Assembly: GCA_020631735.1 (NCBI GenBank)
Contig: CM036197.1
Span: 46,051,880 to 46,115,879, forward strand
DNA: 64,000 nucleotides
Source of the DNA: Saccharum officinarum
Taxonomy: Eukaryota > Streptophyta > Magnoliopsida > Poales > Poaceae
Reading direction: 5' to 3'
The notes beneath the pieces were generated by a model. That model saw only the letters and a list, made by a program, of their open reading frames with translations. It did no database searches and had not been told where the DNA came from. The position numbers were made by a program, and so were the translations under genes. Below are positions 1-11,660 of this stretch, piece by piece; the first letter of the stretch is position 1, and each line of letters begins with the position of its first letter.

Positions 1-480
1 GTTTGAAATGTTCCATCTGTTTTTCAGCAGTATGTTGCAAGTGTTCATCTGAATGTTGCAGATGTTTTCACACAAATGTTGCAAGCGTTTGTTCGAAATA
101 TTTCATCCATTTCAAACGTATCTTGCAAGTGTTTTATCTAAATATTGCATATGTTTCACACAAATGTTGCACGCGTTTGTTCTAAATGTTTTATCTATTT
201 CAGACTATTGTAGCAAGTTTTTTTGTGTTGCAAGTGTTTTCATGTTTCAAGCCTTGAATGGGACGGTCAGAGTCACACATCGCATATCCGCAGGCGGGGG
301 TGCGAGTGCGATACGGAGCAGGTGCAGAAGCGGAGCAGAAGCGTGCAGTCCCTGTGTGCGAGCAGGTGATGCAGGCAGGGCGAGGCATCCGGACGACACA
401 GGCGCGGGAAACGAAGGGGGGCGCGGAAAACGGAGATGCATGCGACACGGGGTGCAGGCGCGGGCGTCCGGGCGCTAGCA
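1..480 (+). mobile_element. Right part of a TGTTGCAAG-repeat DNA transposon (copy A)
   Basis: Positions 1-245 are degenerate tandem copies of a short unit built on TGTTGCAAGTGTTT and TTTCATCTGAATGTTGCA. A GC-rich tract follows, ending at the GCTAGCA near 474-480. The same design recurs at 10677-11660 (reversed) and 32930-34036, so this is one family of non-autonomous elements. The left end lies outside the window. The superfamily is not clear from the sequence. Confidence 0.55.
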
Positions 481-904
481 TCTCCGTGTTCATAGCCAAA
501 TGGACGATATGCTTGAATCCATCTGTTGCCATATATAATAGCACCAAGCACATTGGGAGAAGTGATAAACCTACCTGAGGCAATCATATTCCATCGACAA
601 TGCATATCGTGCAAGATAGAGCTGAAGAATGTGAAGAGTTTCAGTACAGATCGACACAACATGAGAAGGAAAAACGTAGGAAGAAAATTGAAGGACAAAC
701 AATGCTAATTAAAACATAATGGATTTTCTTCAAAGTTTCATTGTAGCAGTGTATCACTGCAGCGCACATTCTTCCGATACAATAGGAGCTGCAATGGGCG
801 CACAGGCACAGAGCATAATGTAACGGACAATGATCTTGAGTGCTGATAATGCAGAGTACATACTGCTTTGTTGTTCTGCTATATATTTCCAGTGACACTA
901 GTTA
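481..904. other. Intergenic stretch without a recognisable gene
   Basis: This is the 3' flank of the minus-strand MATH-BTB pseudogene. It is AT-rich, and its short open frames show no family resemblance. No repeat ends were recognised. Confidence 0.5.
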
Positions 905-1885
905 TTGCTCCAGACAGACGGCAGCGACCTTGTCCAAAGTCTCCTTCATGATTGCAGGGCAGCTAGTGATGAGATGACGGCACCAAGCACGTCACGCGAA
1001 GCTATGAACCCAATGCAGGCACCTCTGAGCTGGGTGCAGTGGTGTGCTCTGCTAAAGCTAGGGTGGTGGCCACCGTCTGCGCATCGATATCACGGCACAG
1101 CTTTGCTTCGCACAGGAGCCTCAACCTGTGAAGCCCATACCGATCGGCTGCAACTAACAGGTGCTGCATTGCCACGATGTTATCTGCTGCATTGTCGTCG
1201 CAATCATCAGGCAAGGAATCCGTGTAGACGAAGTGAAGGAGAGCCTCGAATACTGCAGGCTCCATGTCTTGGGTCTTGATGCAATGCGCATCCTTCTCCT
1301 TCATCGCGCCAAAGAACTCCATGGACCGTGCGGCCAGGATGCACCTGTGAGCCGGGAACAGCCGGTCGCCCACACCTTCCCCGCTATTGAGCATGTCCGT
1401 GAGGTCTTGGTGCAGCTTTGGCTGCGGAACTACAACGACGGCGGCTGCATCTTCAGTGTGAGGCTCAGAACACACCTGATGGTGAAGCGACCACCGTTGA
1501 GGTGCAGCAACTCCTGCACGCTGGATTTCTCAATGAACTTAGACCAGCCCCATTCGTAACGAACCGACTCAAAGGTCTTTGAAGTTATCAGTTTCGTGAT
1601 CACTTGATCTTTATTGCCCAATAGTAAACTTAAACTAATAGCAACACTGACACCTGCTGTCCCACTGACCAAATACATATAAGCCCTTTTGTTCGCCTCG
1701 ATCCCGTCAGGGTACAAGTCGATCCTCCAGTCGCAGCCGCCGGCGCTGAAGGTGCTCGAGCTGACGAACTTGTCCGTGCCCATGACGTCCAGCACCGAGA
1801 AGTTGGTCACCTCGAAGTCGTGCGTGGCGGTGACCTTCCCCGTTACGCACCTCGACGACGAGGTGGATTCGATAGCACACGGCAA
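905..1885 (-). pseudogene. MATH-BTB (BPM-type Cullin3 adaptor) pseudogene, copy 1
   Basis: Reading from the ATG at 1885, about 140 residues form a MATH domain (THDFEVTNFSVLD, GGCDWRIDLYPDG, then the RFTIRC end strand at about 1470). The frame then shifts, and a BTB half follows at 1475-1002 with PAHRCILAARS, DMEPAVFEALLHFVYTD, HLLVAADRYGL and the DAQTVATTLALAEH segment typical of plant BPM proteins. Compared with the other copies in this window, the BTB half lacks the strand before GDRLFPAHRC and the residues between AARS and FFGAMKEK. The last helices (IASRDVLGAV, near 1010-960) are in yet another frame. Intact proteins of this family bring substrates to Cullin3 ubiquitin ligases: MATH binds the substrate and BTB binds Cullin3. 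With at least two frame changes and two internal losses, this copy cannot make the normal protein. A core promoter is still visible upstream. Confidence 0.85.
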
Positions 1886-1932
1886 TGGCGTTGCACAAAA
1901 CCAAAACGGACTGCTGCAGAGCTAGGGCCTTG

Positions 1933-1940
1933 TTTATATA
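1933..1940 (-). promoter_or_regulatory. TATA box of MATH-BTB copy 1
   Basis: On the minus strand the sequence reads CCTATATAAACAAGG, about 50 bp upstream of the ATG at 1885. That leaves room for a start site near 1905 and a very short leader. The assignment rests on motif and spacing only. Confidence 0.5.
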
Positions 1941-1941
1941 G

Positions 1942-3229
1942 GAAGAGTACTTCTATTCCGCGGCGCGCGCTACCGCTACGCGACGACGTTCCCGACTCGG
2001 CGCCGGTCGGGAAGAGAGCATCTCAGAGTTCCCGAGAACTTTTTCTAAAATCACAGAGTTTCTAACTCGAGTAAAATCTCTAACAGTTTTCAATAATTCA
2101 CTCCTAAAATATAGACGACAATTTTACGTAAGAAATCCTATACTATTTCTAAATTATCCTAACCACTTTTATATATTCTTTTTTTTATACATTTGCATCA
2201 AAAACTCTTTCGTACTCTTTATTCTCTCCAACGCCCTTCTAGAAGATCAATACGCGCGTGGAAGACGCGCAGATATCTACGCGCATTTGGTGATTTTTTT
2301 TCAAGTGTCAAAAGATTGGGAGGTGAGATTGGAAACTCTTGGAGATGAGTTTTTTCTATTCTTGCAAAAAAAAATCCTAGATTGAGAGGTTTTATTGGGA
2401 CCTCTTGGGAAAAAGTTAAGCAATTCCTCGATAAAATCTCGCGTATAGTCCGGTTTTAAATTTGAGTCTTATCCATGTATGTCATTAAAAAAAGTTGAGC
2501 AGTCACAATTGTCACTGATCGAAACTTTTTTTTTGGTCCTCCACGTCATTTCATTCACATTTCGTTGGGATTTGACGGTTTGGTAGCCCTAGCACGTGGG
2601 TCCGGCCAAAATGCACCCCTCTCTCGTAACTCTATCCTCTCTGCATCTTGACTGGCCAGACCTATCCTCTCCGCAAGTGGGCTGGGACGGAGCATGGGCC
2701 GGCGAGGATGGTGTGGCGGTTGGCTTGGTTGCAAAGGGTTGGCCACCGGGCCCACTCTTTCGGCCTCGTCGTGCGCTGGACAAACCTGGCTAGTGGGCTG
2801 GGAAACGCCCGTACGTCGCGTTCCTAGCTAGCCACTAGCCAGGAACCAGAGCGATCTGTGCTTCTACCACGCCTGGCTAATGGGCTTATGCAGCCCACGA
2901 AACATTCCCAAGGTGGTTTCTTGGAGCGGGTTATCTGTCCGACCAAACAACATCTATATATGTAGTGGGGCAGCTCGCCACATCTGGTGGCACTGCAGAT
3001 GTGGCTGTCCCGCGACGTGCGAGCCTCGCGTACAGGGGTGTCGTGGACCATGAGGGCGAGGATGTTGGTGTAGGAGACGATGGTGGTGGGGCATGCCTTC
3101 TCGAGTTGTTGACTCATTGGTGCAAAAACACGGTACATGTTTATTAAAAAGTTATGCTTATCATTGTGTGTTATGCTTGCACTAAGTTGAGACATTATCT
3201 TGTATCTAGTACTTCTGTAGTAGCATGTC
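1942..3229. other. Intergenic stretch; no supported gene
   Basis: 2060-2480 is AT-rich with no clear ends. 2580-2960 is GC-rich and holds several related short phrases around GCCTGGCTAGTGGGCTGGG. Open frames on both strands (for example 2824-3390 minus) match no family I recognise and are probably chance frames. This may be old transposon sequence. Confidence 0.4.
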
Positions 3230-3239
3230 AAATTGTTGT

Positions 3240-3832
3240 CATCAAACGTATGTGGGCAAATCTTGAGTGATAGAGTCAGGAGTGGGCTTATGCACTTACT
3301 GAATATGATTTGGCTAATGAACCTTCCAAATCTTTTGAAAGGGCATATTGTAGTGGATTTTATTGTTGAACATCGATTGATATGGAACATGATGCAGAAG
3401 CGACCATATATCCTTTACCCCATGGAAATTATACTTTGATGGATCGGCTTGTAGGTCAAGGCATTGGCAATGGTATTCGTATCATCTAATAGCTCTATTT
3501 TTTATGCCTCCAGCCGATTAGAATTTTGTTGCACAAATAATCAAGCAAATATAAAGGAAATCCTACAATCCATATAGGTGTTAAACAAGTTGAAGCTTTT
3601 AGTGACTCATTACTTATTACGCAGCAGGTTTACAAGGGCTGTTTGTTTGGACATCCTGAGAGCTTTTGGACCTCAGCTTCGGAACCTTCGATGAATGCTT
3701 ATGTAGATATAAGTACATAGAGATCATATCTTCTTTCACTGAGTTCTCCATACATCATATATCTAGGCGAGAGAATGTCAAGGCCGATAGTTTAGCACAA
3801 GCATCTGATTCTGATATTTGTGAACAGTTCCA
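3240..3832 (+). pseudogene. Ty3/gypsy RNase H relic
   Basis: Translating around several frame changes gives the order expected of a gypsy RNase H. First comes WAYALTEYDLANEPSK, then a PWKLYFDGS strand near 3418-3445 with the first catalytic Asp. Next are SRLEFCCTNNQA (3505-3545), GVKQVEAFSDSLLITQQV (3575-3635) and a C-terminal YKYIEIISSFTEFSIHHISR followed by ENVKADSLAQ (3705-3800). Stops and frameshifts run throughout. No neighbouring integrase or LTR was found, so this is an orphan fragment of a decayed element. Confidence 0.75.
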
Positions 3833-4376
3833 GATTGTAAAACGTTCATACTTAGAAGTGTTTGACGTATACAGTCTGGACAAACCGGACTGTCTGGTTG
3901 CTGGGAACCGGATGGAACGGTCCGGTAGGTGACACCAGATGGTCCGGATTAACACATCCATCCCTACCACCTAAGCGCCACTCTGAAGACACCTAGGGTG
4001 TCACCTGTAGGCACCCAGCGATTGTTCTCATTAACGCCTCGTTACCCATCGGCTCGCCTCCCCTCTGGCTCTCTCCGCATCAGCGAGGTCGCCCCACTGC
4101 CACAACGATCCAACCCTTGCAATCTAGATGCTGATTAATCAGATTGTATTCATTTTACTTGCCACTACTCACAGCATTGGCATCGTAGAGCTGTTTCTCA
4201 TCAGTTGTATACGCTGCTTGGCATTGTGTCGAGATAAACTGCTTATTTCTCTGATTGCTTTTGTAGATATCATACACAACATTATTGACAAGGAAACTAC
4301 TTCAGTCTCAGATAATCTTTGTCCTACAATTGATACAAGAGATACATAGTAGAAGCTGAAACATTTCTGAATGATA
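3833..4376. other. Intergenic stretch downstream of the oxidoreductase gene
   Basis: 3870-3960 holds copies of ACCGGA and GGTCCGG, a style seen in grass LTRs, so it probably belongs to the same decayed element as the RNase H relic. From about 4130 the DNA is the 3' flank of the minus-strand oxidoreductase gene. Confidence 0.4.
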
Positions 4377-7300
4377 TCAGAGCCTTGATACTGCTGAGGA
4401 GCCCATTACAATCATCACTTTGCCAACCGCCTTCCTATCTCTCAGGGCAGAGAAAGCAAGATGCGCCTGTGGAAAATTACACCCCAAAATATAATTGACA
4501 CGGATTACATATATGCCAAATCACGACCACAATCAATTTCTTATAATGAACAGTTGAACACATGCATAATCATTTGCCAAGTATATTCAAGCAGAGTGAC
4601 TTAACCAAATATATTCTTTAATCAGAGATGTTTGGTGTACATGCAGCTAAATCTGGTTTGAAGCAGTTTAATAAAGGGACAAATCCACTTTTTGTCAACC
4701 AACGATTGCCTGAGTTTGTTTTTGGACATGCAACTCTAGAACCAGAAATCTTTAACCACCGAACTATCAATACCACACAAATTTGGTAACAAAGGTAGTT
4801 TTGTATTTTTCTGAAAATAAAGGAACTGGATTTTTTTAAAAAAAAACTAATTCATTTTAAATAAGAAAAATATGAAACCAATAACAAAATATTTTTTAAA
4901 GTATAATCTACTATTGGTGCTCTATTTGGATTTATTGGTAGTTTATCTGTTCCTATTCCTATTGTTTTATTACTCTTAGTCATGTTCGTTACTTATTTAA
5001 AATCATCATTTTTGCACTATATTATACCCGAGATTGACCAAGAGAATCCATGGAAGACTACGAGTAAATAGAAGATCTCCAAGACGACACCAACCACGCA
5101 GGTGCCATGCTCCAGATATAGATCACATTTAGCCATTGTAACTAGTACGGCATCACTAGCCCTCGAAAAATAGTTTGATTAATTTAACCAACATATTCCA
5201 TACTCTATGTTGTGTCTTGATTCTGTTGGTCAATCACTAGGCTTAATATAGCACAAAATGATGCCTTAAATAAATGACAAGTATGACCAAGAGCAATAAA
5301 ACACTAGGAACAACTACAAACAAGACCTACCTAAATAAATCCAAATCTAGCACCGATAGACACCTCATTTTTTTAGAAAGAAAAAACATGACACTGGTTT
5401 CATATTTTTATGACTTAAAACATGTTAGTTATGAATTTTAGAAAATAAATCAGTTTTTGTTATTTCCAGAAAATACAAAATCACCTTCCAAACTAGCTAG
5501 ATGGCCAAACTTATCCAGTATTGATAGTCCAGTGGTCAAAGATTTCTAACTTTAGAGTTGCATGGCCAAAATCAAACTTGGGCAATAGTTCAATGGTCAA
5601 AAATGGACTTTTCTCTTTAATAAAATGCCCATACTTTTCATTCAAATGGAGAACAGCTGTTGTTTAGATAGTATGTTCCAGCTACATAGTTACAACACTA
5701 ACATGTGAATGGATGCTTTTACAAGTATAATGAAGAGCAATTTTGACTCTAGGAAACAACATGATACCAATGTACTCCCTCCATTCCAAATTGTAAGTCG
5801 TTTTGGCTTTTCTAGGTACGTGGCTTTTGATATGTATCTAGATGTATATTATGTCTAGATACATAATAAAATCTATGGATCTAGAAAAGCCAAAGCGACT
5901 TACAATTTGGAATGGAGGGAGTAACTAACAACAGATACAGCATTATGGCAGTACAAATGTACAACGGTGTGAACAGTACATGTAGTAACAAGTTAGACCA
6001 CCCTGGTTCAAAACAAGCTCATGGGATACATTTGAGTGTTGTCAATACGAGTTGTTGCCTTTGGGCCGTGCCATCTCAAACATGATAGCTGCTAAATGTT
6101 GCTTACCTCAGCAAGTCTGTAGCAGTGTGAAATTTGAACTTTTATCAGACCCTTTGAAAGCCATGACAAGAGTTCATTGAGGGAATCAATGAGTACTCGT
6201 GGCCGATGAGTTAAGTAACTTCCCCAGTACAAACCATGAACTGTCCAGTTCTGAAACAGCACAAGACCATAGTCAGTTGCTCCTCCTTTTGGAGAAATTA
6301 GTTAGTGATTTCAATATGCATAATTTGTGAATCAAATAATTGTATCATCAGTACATCCTTGTTTCAGAAGTTTCCCTTCACTGCTTATATATTAAGCAAT
6401 GCTATTCAGCAGTACCTGCTTCCCCTTATAACAACTTCAAATTCAGTACATGCATCTTCAACTAACTGGTTACATATTTTCTTATTTCCCGCCAACAATC
6501 ATTCCGGTGCAACCAGCATTACCTTTAATTGATTACATGATTAGTTTTCAAATTGCTCACATGTAAATTTGTAATAAGTCCCATAATTCAGAATCCACTA
6601 TTCAATTTAGCAAGAAAAATGACAATACAAGTTCTAGAGATATGTGTCAGAATCACAAATTTTAAGAATTTAATCAACATAAACAGGGCACGTAGCCCAA
6701 GTGCTGAAAGCCAAATTATATTATAGGAAAATCTGAATAATCACATTCTTAATATTTTTATGCATAAGCGCACCTTAACAAGAGCAATATTCGCTCGAAT
6801 AACTGGTACGTCACCACTGGCAAATCCGATGACAAGAATGTGCGCGCCCCAATTGAGAAGTTTCAGGCTATCCTGAGTTAGTTTCCCCCCGACTGGGTCG
6901 TATAAAACATCAACACCTTTCAAGCCTCTAGCCTTTAAGAAGGACTTGGCACTTTCTACAACATTATCCTTGCTTGAGTCAATTACATGATCGGCTCCTA
7001 TGGACTTAAGATATTCTGATTTCTCAACTCCCCTGAAGTCAAAGAGAAGGTATAATAGACAGTAGACACCAAACACTACCATATTGTGAAATAGTTATCT
7101 CATCGTGTTAATCACCTAGCAACTGCAATAACAACAGCACCACAAACTTTTCCTATTTGCACAGCAGATACCCCAACACCACCAGCAGCACCAAGAACAA
7201 GTAGCACCTGAAATTACAACAATCAAATGAGAAGGCATGAAGTACTGGGACACAAAGGCCAAGTTGTTGCTTATTTCCTTTCATTTACATGTATCAAGGG

Positions 7301-9813
7301 TATATAAATGTCTCACAAGTGTTAAAACAAGTAACACGTAATAAGCATCACAACAAACCTTGGTATTCTAATCAACTAATATTAGGTGATGTGGAAGACA
7401 TTAGTTCCCTCAACTACAGGAGACAAATCCTTAACAATAGCAAAAGATATAATAATAACAATATAAAATATGATAATTTAATAGCATATGAACTATCGCC
7501 CTGCTTGGCTGCCCTTTTGTAGGAGCAGCTGCAGCTGTGGCTGCTTGAATACTACAGTAACTGCAGACACAGCACTGCTGCAGAAAGCACTTCCGATCAG
7601 GCTATATGTTTATAGAAATCAAAATGTTATTGTGTCAATGATATAAATCATACTGTATGGATAACTTCAGGTATACACTACAAAACTTCAAGTATACACC
7701 TTGACTAGTATGTTACTATGTTGTCTACAGAATAATAATCATAATACACAGAATTATGCGAACTGATCATAGATCAGTTGGTTGGGTTCCTTGTGGTGGA
7801 ACTACCCACCAGGGTTCAAGTCCTCGACTTGGCGCTGGTGTTTGCATTTTCTGGATTTATTCCAGGATTTACCGGTGCTATGCATTAAGTGGTAGGCGAC
7901 GTTCCCGTGACTTCGTGAACTTCAAGATCTGTCGGCTCAGTCCTTCGGAGGTGCTCATAGGGGTGGGGTTTGCGTACGTGTATTCATAGGGGTGAGTGTA
8001 CGTGCGTGTTGTGGGCGTCTACGTTGTACTGTGTAATCTCAAAAAAAAATTATAATTCCTTGGTTCCAAATGTGGTTTATGATAGCATGGACAATAGATA
8101 TCAAATTTAATCTAGTAAAATATTCTGAGATGTATTTCCTGCTAAGAGTTATTATCAAAAATGCCCAAAAGACTTATTTTTTCTTGTCTAGCTGTTTGGG
8201 ACTTGTTCTGTGGAGAGGAGAATTGAGAGTGGAGCAGTAGCTGAGAGGTAGTGTCATTTGTGCTCCTTTTTGGTCTCAACTTCGTTGTGAGCTGGCAATC
8301 CCAGAGCTAGACCATTTGTGTCCTGTTTAAGTTTTTTAATAAAGCCAGCGGATGCCTTTGGTCTAAAAAATGCGGAAAACACATCACATCACATAGAAGA
8401 AAGGAAACCTGGCCAGCCTTCAATTGGGCTCGGTGAACAAGGGCCAAATGTGATGTACCAAATGCAACAGGTAAAGCCCCAGCTGTGACCAGGTCGCATC
8501 CATCAGGCACTAAAAATCTGATTCACAAAAAAAATGACATCGATTTAGCATATCTCATAAAAAGGAATAAAATAATCATTACATAAATGGCACATCATTT
8601 TCTTCCATTCCCATACATACATTTACATCACAGAGATGTGATGGCAGTAATTCAGTTTGAACTGTTAATGTTAAGCACAGTCATTATGCATATATGCATT
8701 ATTAAGATAGAAGATATATCCTTGACGAGAATGTGTACATTAACAGGAAGCCTACTTGTGATATGGTTCAGCTGATGGAAATTCTGAACTGAAAAGGCAT
8801 AAATAGGGAATAGCAGACATCCACTACAAGATTAGCAGCATCCACTTTTGACGAAACCACAAGAAAGTAAATGCTTGAACAAGGTGGCTGGTAGAAGATT
8901 CGACACAAATTCAGCCGGTGGACAAATCACATGCATTTCACGTCAAACAGCACTAACATGGCCATCTCCTCTACATTGGAAAATAAAATACACTTCCGTT
9001 CCAACTTACAGGAATAAATCAACAAAAAAACAGCAATACAGAAAAGCAACACTAATCTGAATGGTTATTATTTCTTGACAATAGAGTATGGTGCCTGCAT
9101 TTTTTTATTTTGTTATTAGCATGTATGGCCAAGAAATGCATTATCCGTTTATCTGTACATCGTCCAGTTAACATGAACACATCAATGAAAATCCTAACGG
9201 GTTTACATTTTGCAACGCAACTACCAAGCTAACACAATAGTACTACTATCGAACAAAGGACTATATTTGCATCGTGAACCCAACAGATTCTTTTCATGTC
9301 ACCAATGATCCATCATGGCAACTCACAGACAAAGTACCAAGAGATTAGCCGGATTAAAAAAAACAGCAATTATTTATGCTCCTGAGATCCCCATCTACAC
9401 CTAACGTGACCTCCATCAAACATAAACAGAAAATCAAAAGGAATTATAGCACAATTAAGAACTCACAGCTGCTTCTCCTCGGCGACGATGAAGTCAGCGA
9501 AGGACCCGAGGCCGGTAAAGGAGCAGACGCGGTCGCCGGGCCGGAGCCCACGCACGGCGGGCCCGACTGCGTCGACCACGCCAGAGTAATCGGATCCAGG
9601 CACGAACGGCAGCGGGGGCCGCTCCTGGTACTTGCCCTGCACCTGGAGGAAATTGGCGAAGTTGAGGCTGGTCGCCGCGACTCGCACTCGGACTGCCGTC
9701 GGCGACGAGATCTCCGGCACCGGGTGGTCCCCAGAGACCGCGGCGAACGGGGAGGCTTCGCCGCCGGGGGGCAGCGTGGGGTCGCCCAGCCGCCGCACCA
9801 CGAGTGCCTCCAT
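4377..9813 (-). CDS. Quinone-oxidoreductase-like protein (zinc-free MDR family), six exons, C-terminal SRL
   Basis: The coding exons on the minus strand are 9813-9467, 8517-8409, 7207-7116, 7032-6774, 6250-6107 and 4466-4377. Every intron begins GT and ends AG, and phases join without a break into 1041 bp, a 346-residue protein. Exon 1 has the GroES-like fold with NFANFLQVQGKY and PFVPGSDYSGVVDAVG. Exon 3 has the Rossmann nucleotide loop VLGAAGGVGVSAVQIGK, and exon 4 has SIGADHVIDSSK and DVLYDPVGG. This is the zeta-crystallin/quinone oxidoreductase branch of medium-chain dehydrogenases, expected to use NADPH to reduce quinones or reactive enones. No zinc ligands are seen. The last three residues, SRL, match a plant peroxisomal PTS1 signal. 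Intron 5 holds a MULE and a Stowaway MITE; intron 2 holds a SINE and a probable LINE tail. The true substrate cannot be told from sequence. Confidence 0.93.
4676..5615. mobile_element. Mutator-like element with long TIRs in intron 5 of the oxidoreductase gene
   Basis: The first and last ~150 bp are imperfect inverted repeats; for example GGACATGCAACTCTAGAACC at the left corresponds to the reverse of GGTTAGAAATC and GAGTTGCATGG at the right. The element is flanked by an identical 9-bp direct repeat TTTAATAAA (4667-4675 and 5616-5624), the size made by MULEs. The 940-bp element has no transposase reading frame, so it is non-autonomous. Confidence 0.8.
5775..5921. mobile_element. Stowaway MITE (147 bp)
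   Basis: It begins CTCCCTCCATTCCAAATTG and ends with the exact reverse complement, inside TA dinucleotides (5773-5774 and 5922-5923). Most of its length is one hairpin. It lies in intron 5 of the oxidoreductase gene, close to exon 5. Confidence 0.93.
7755..8050 (+). mobile_element. tRNA-derived SINE in intron 2 of the oxidoreductase gene
   Basis: An A-box-like TAGATCAGTTGGT (about 7770-7782) and a perfect B box GGTTCAAGTCC (7813-7823) sit 30 bp apart, as in a tRNA promoter. A non-tRNA body follows, with GGGGTTTGCGTACGTGTATTC and a terminal A-run at 8040-8049. This resembles the Au-type SINEs of grasses. AATTAT occurs on both sides as a possible short target duplication. The SINE lies antisense to the host gene. 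Confidence 0.8.
8180..8372 (+). mobile_element. Probable 3' end of a LINE or similar retroposon
   Basis: The phrase TTTTTTAATAAAGCCAGCGG followed by ATGCCTTTGGTCT and an A-run looks like the 3' tail of grass L1-type elements. No reverse transcriptase sequence remains and the 5' limit is a guess. It ends about 35 bp from exon 2. Confidence 0.35.
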
Positions 9814-9983
9814 TTATCTGGTTGGTCAAGGTCAGTAGGTGAGATGATGCTCCGACTCTTGAGGAAGACGAATAGAGAATAGACGATGACGCTAATGGGC
9901 CTTCTCGTTCTAGCTTTGGGCTGTCGCACAAGCAGGTTTTTTACCGTTCCTAACGGCCTCCAATATTCTCATTTTCTATTTTT

Positions 9984-9992
9984 CTATTTATA
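9984..9992 (-). promoter_or_regulatory. Candidate TATA box of the oxidoreductase gene
   Basis: TATAAATAG is read on the minus strand 170 bp before the ATG at 9813. A GGCCCAT element (site II type, often found in plant housekeeping promoters) lies nearer the gene at 9901-9895. Which one marks the real start cannot be settled here. Confidence 0.4.
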
Positions 9993-10117
9993 ATAAAGTT
10001 GTTGGAGAATGAGCGATTTTTGTTCGAATGAGGGTTTTAAAATGATTGTTGGAGGTGCTCTAAAAAAATTCCAAAGCTGAAATCAACCAGTAATTTTCAT
10101 ACAAGACATCAAAAGCA

Positions 10118-10262
10118 CTCCCTCCATTCCAAATTATAAAATATTTTAGCATTCTAGATACATAAAATTTAATATGTATCTAGATATACACTTGTGTCTT
10201 AGATAGTAAAATCAATGCATATAGAAAATCTGAAATTTTATTATGATTTAGAACGGAGGAAG
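10118..10262. mobile_element. Degenerate Stowaway-like MITE
   Basis: It starts CTCCCTCCATTCCAAATTATAAA and ends with TTTAGAACGGAGGAAG before TA. The layout and central AGATACATA motifs match the MITE at 5775-5921, but the ends have diverged. It lies in the upstream region of the oxidoreductase gene. A further single end (CTCCCTCTATCCTG) is seen at 10421. Confidence 0.7.
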
Positions 10263-10469
10263 TAGAAATCATCGTACCATTTGTGTCGATGGATTGGTTT
10301 GATAAAAAAACTGAGATAAGGGGGTATGTTCAAAAAGAAAATGTCTTACAAGTAGTTATAATAAAATTAAAGTTGGATTGCAGTTGTTGCCAAAATTTGT
10401 GGAATTGGTTTCGATTGATACTCCCTCTATCCTGTAATATAGGAATGTAGAGTTCAATTTTTATACTAA

Positions 10470-10663
10470 GGAGATGTTTGGGACCGCTCCACACCACGTT
10501 TTTCAGCTAAACAAGTTTAGCTTCATGTAACTCTGCTTCAGGGGAAAAAGGTGGAGCAGTGAGAGCACCAAAAGGGGTGCTCCACAAACTCCAAGTTTTT
10601 TGTGAAGCTGCTCTATGGTGGAGTTTGTGGAGCAGAGGTTGTGAAGAAGTCCCAAATCCCCCC
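10470..10663. mobile_element. Tourist-like MITE
   Basis: The left end GGAGATGTTTGGGACCGCTCC and the right end GTCCCAAATCCCCCC are imperfect inverted repeats. GTGGAGCA and TGCTCCAC phrases inside pair with each other. The target-site duplication is not convincing, so the family is inferred from end style. Confidence 0.45.
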
Positions 10664-10676
10664 AAAAATACAATGG

Positions 10677-11660
10677 CTAGGCTAGCGCCCGGAAATCCGG
10701 ATGGACGCACGCGTCTGGATGCCCGTGCATGCTGCTGCACCTGCCCACCTGCTGCGCTGCTCGCCTGCCCACCCGCACACGCCTGCTGCTACGCCAGCCC
10801 GCCCACTCACGCCTACTGCTGCACGCCCGCGCCACTCCATTTCTCGCATGCATGCACGTGGTGCCCGCTCCGTATCGCGCACACGGGACCGCCTGCGTCT
10901 GTGCATGAAACACTTGCAACATGAAAGCACTTCCTGCAACATATGTCTAAAGTAGATGAAGTATTTGGAACATACGCTTGCAACATACTCCCTCCATCCT
11001 AGAAAGAAAGTCGTTGTCAGATACGTGCAGGTCAAACTTTCTCAACTTTAACTAGGTTTATAGAAAATACGTGCAACATTTATATTTTCAAATAAGTTTA
11101 TTATGAAAGTATATTCAACGGTCTATATAATGATACTAATTATGTATTATAAATAGTAATATTCTTTTATATATAATTGGTCAAAGTTAAAAAAAAGTTG
11201 ACTTCTCGGAAAGCGAGAACGACTTCTATTTTGGACAGTTGTAGTATGTGTATAGCCACTGCAACATATACAACATCCAAATAAAACACTTGCAACATAC
11301 GTCTAAAGTAGATAAAATATCTTGAATAAACACTTGCAACATATACATGTATAATCATTGCAACATATGCAATATCCAGATCTGCTTTGGCAACATCCAT
11401 GAAACAGTTGCAACATAGCTCTAAAATATTTGAAATACTTGACACATATATTTGCAATATAACGCTTTCAGTGCAACATGAGCGGGCGGCGTGGCGAACT
11501 GGCGCGGTGGAGGTGGCCCTACGAGACGGGCGCAGCGGGCGGGGCGCCCGACGCCAGGGCGAAGCCACGACGGCGATAGCGAGCGGCATGGGCAGGGCGC
11601 GCGAGGGGCAGGTGCGAGCGCGCGCGGATGGGGCACGCCTACTTCATATCATTAGCGAAA
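10677..11660 (-). mobile_element. TGTTGCAAG-repeat DNA transposon (copy B, reversed)
   Basis: It begins GGCTAGCGCCCGGAAATCCGG, the reverse of the ends of copies A and C. It holds a GC-rich tract, then TGCAACA repeats at 10915-10987 and 11255-11480, and another GC-rich tract to about 11640. A Stowaway-like insertion (10988-11244) splits the repeats. The right limit is uncertain. Confidence 0.5.
10988..11244. mobile_element. Stowaway-like MITE nested in copy B
   Basis: It starts CTCCCTCCATCCTAGAAAG directly after TA, with AAAGTCGTT near the left end and AACGACTTCTATTTTGGA near the right end, again next to TA. The right TIR has drifted. The TGCAACATA repeats continue on both sides, showing that it is an insertion. 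Confidence 0.65.

Noticed and set aside
2824..3390. 188-codon minus-strand frame
   Set aside because: No recognisable domain, and it runs into the gypsy RNase H relic on the other strand.
7770..7842. tRNA gene
   Set aside because: A and B boxes are good, but the cloverleaf does not close, and the unit continues into a SINE body with an A-rich tail.
9376..9929. Alternative frames over the oxidoreductase first exon
   Set aside because: They are shadows of the GC-rich exon; only the minus-strand frame from 9813 continues through proper splice sites.
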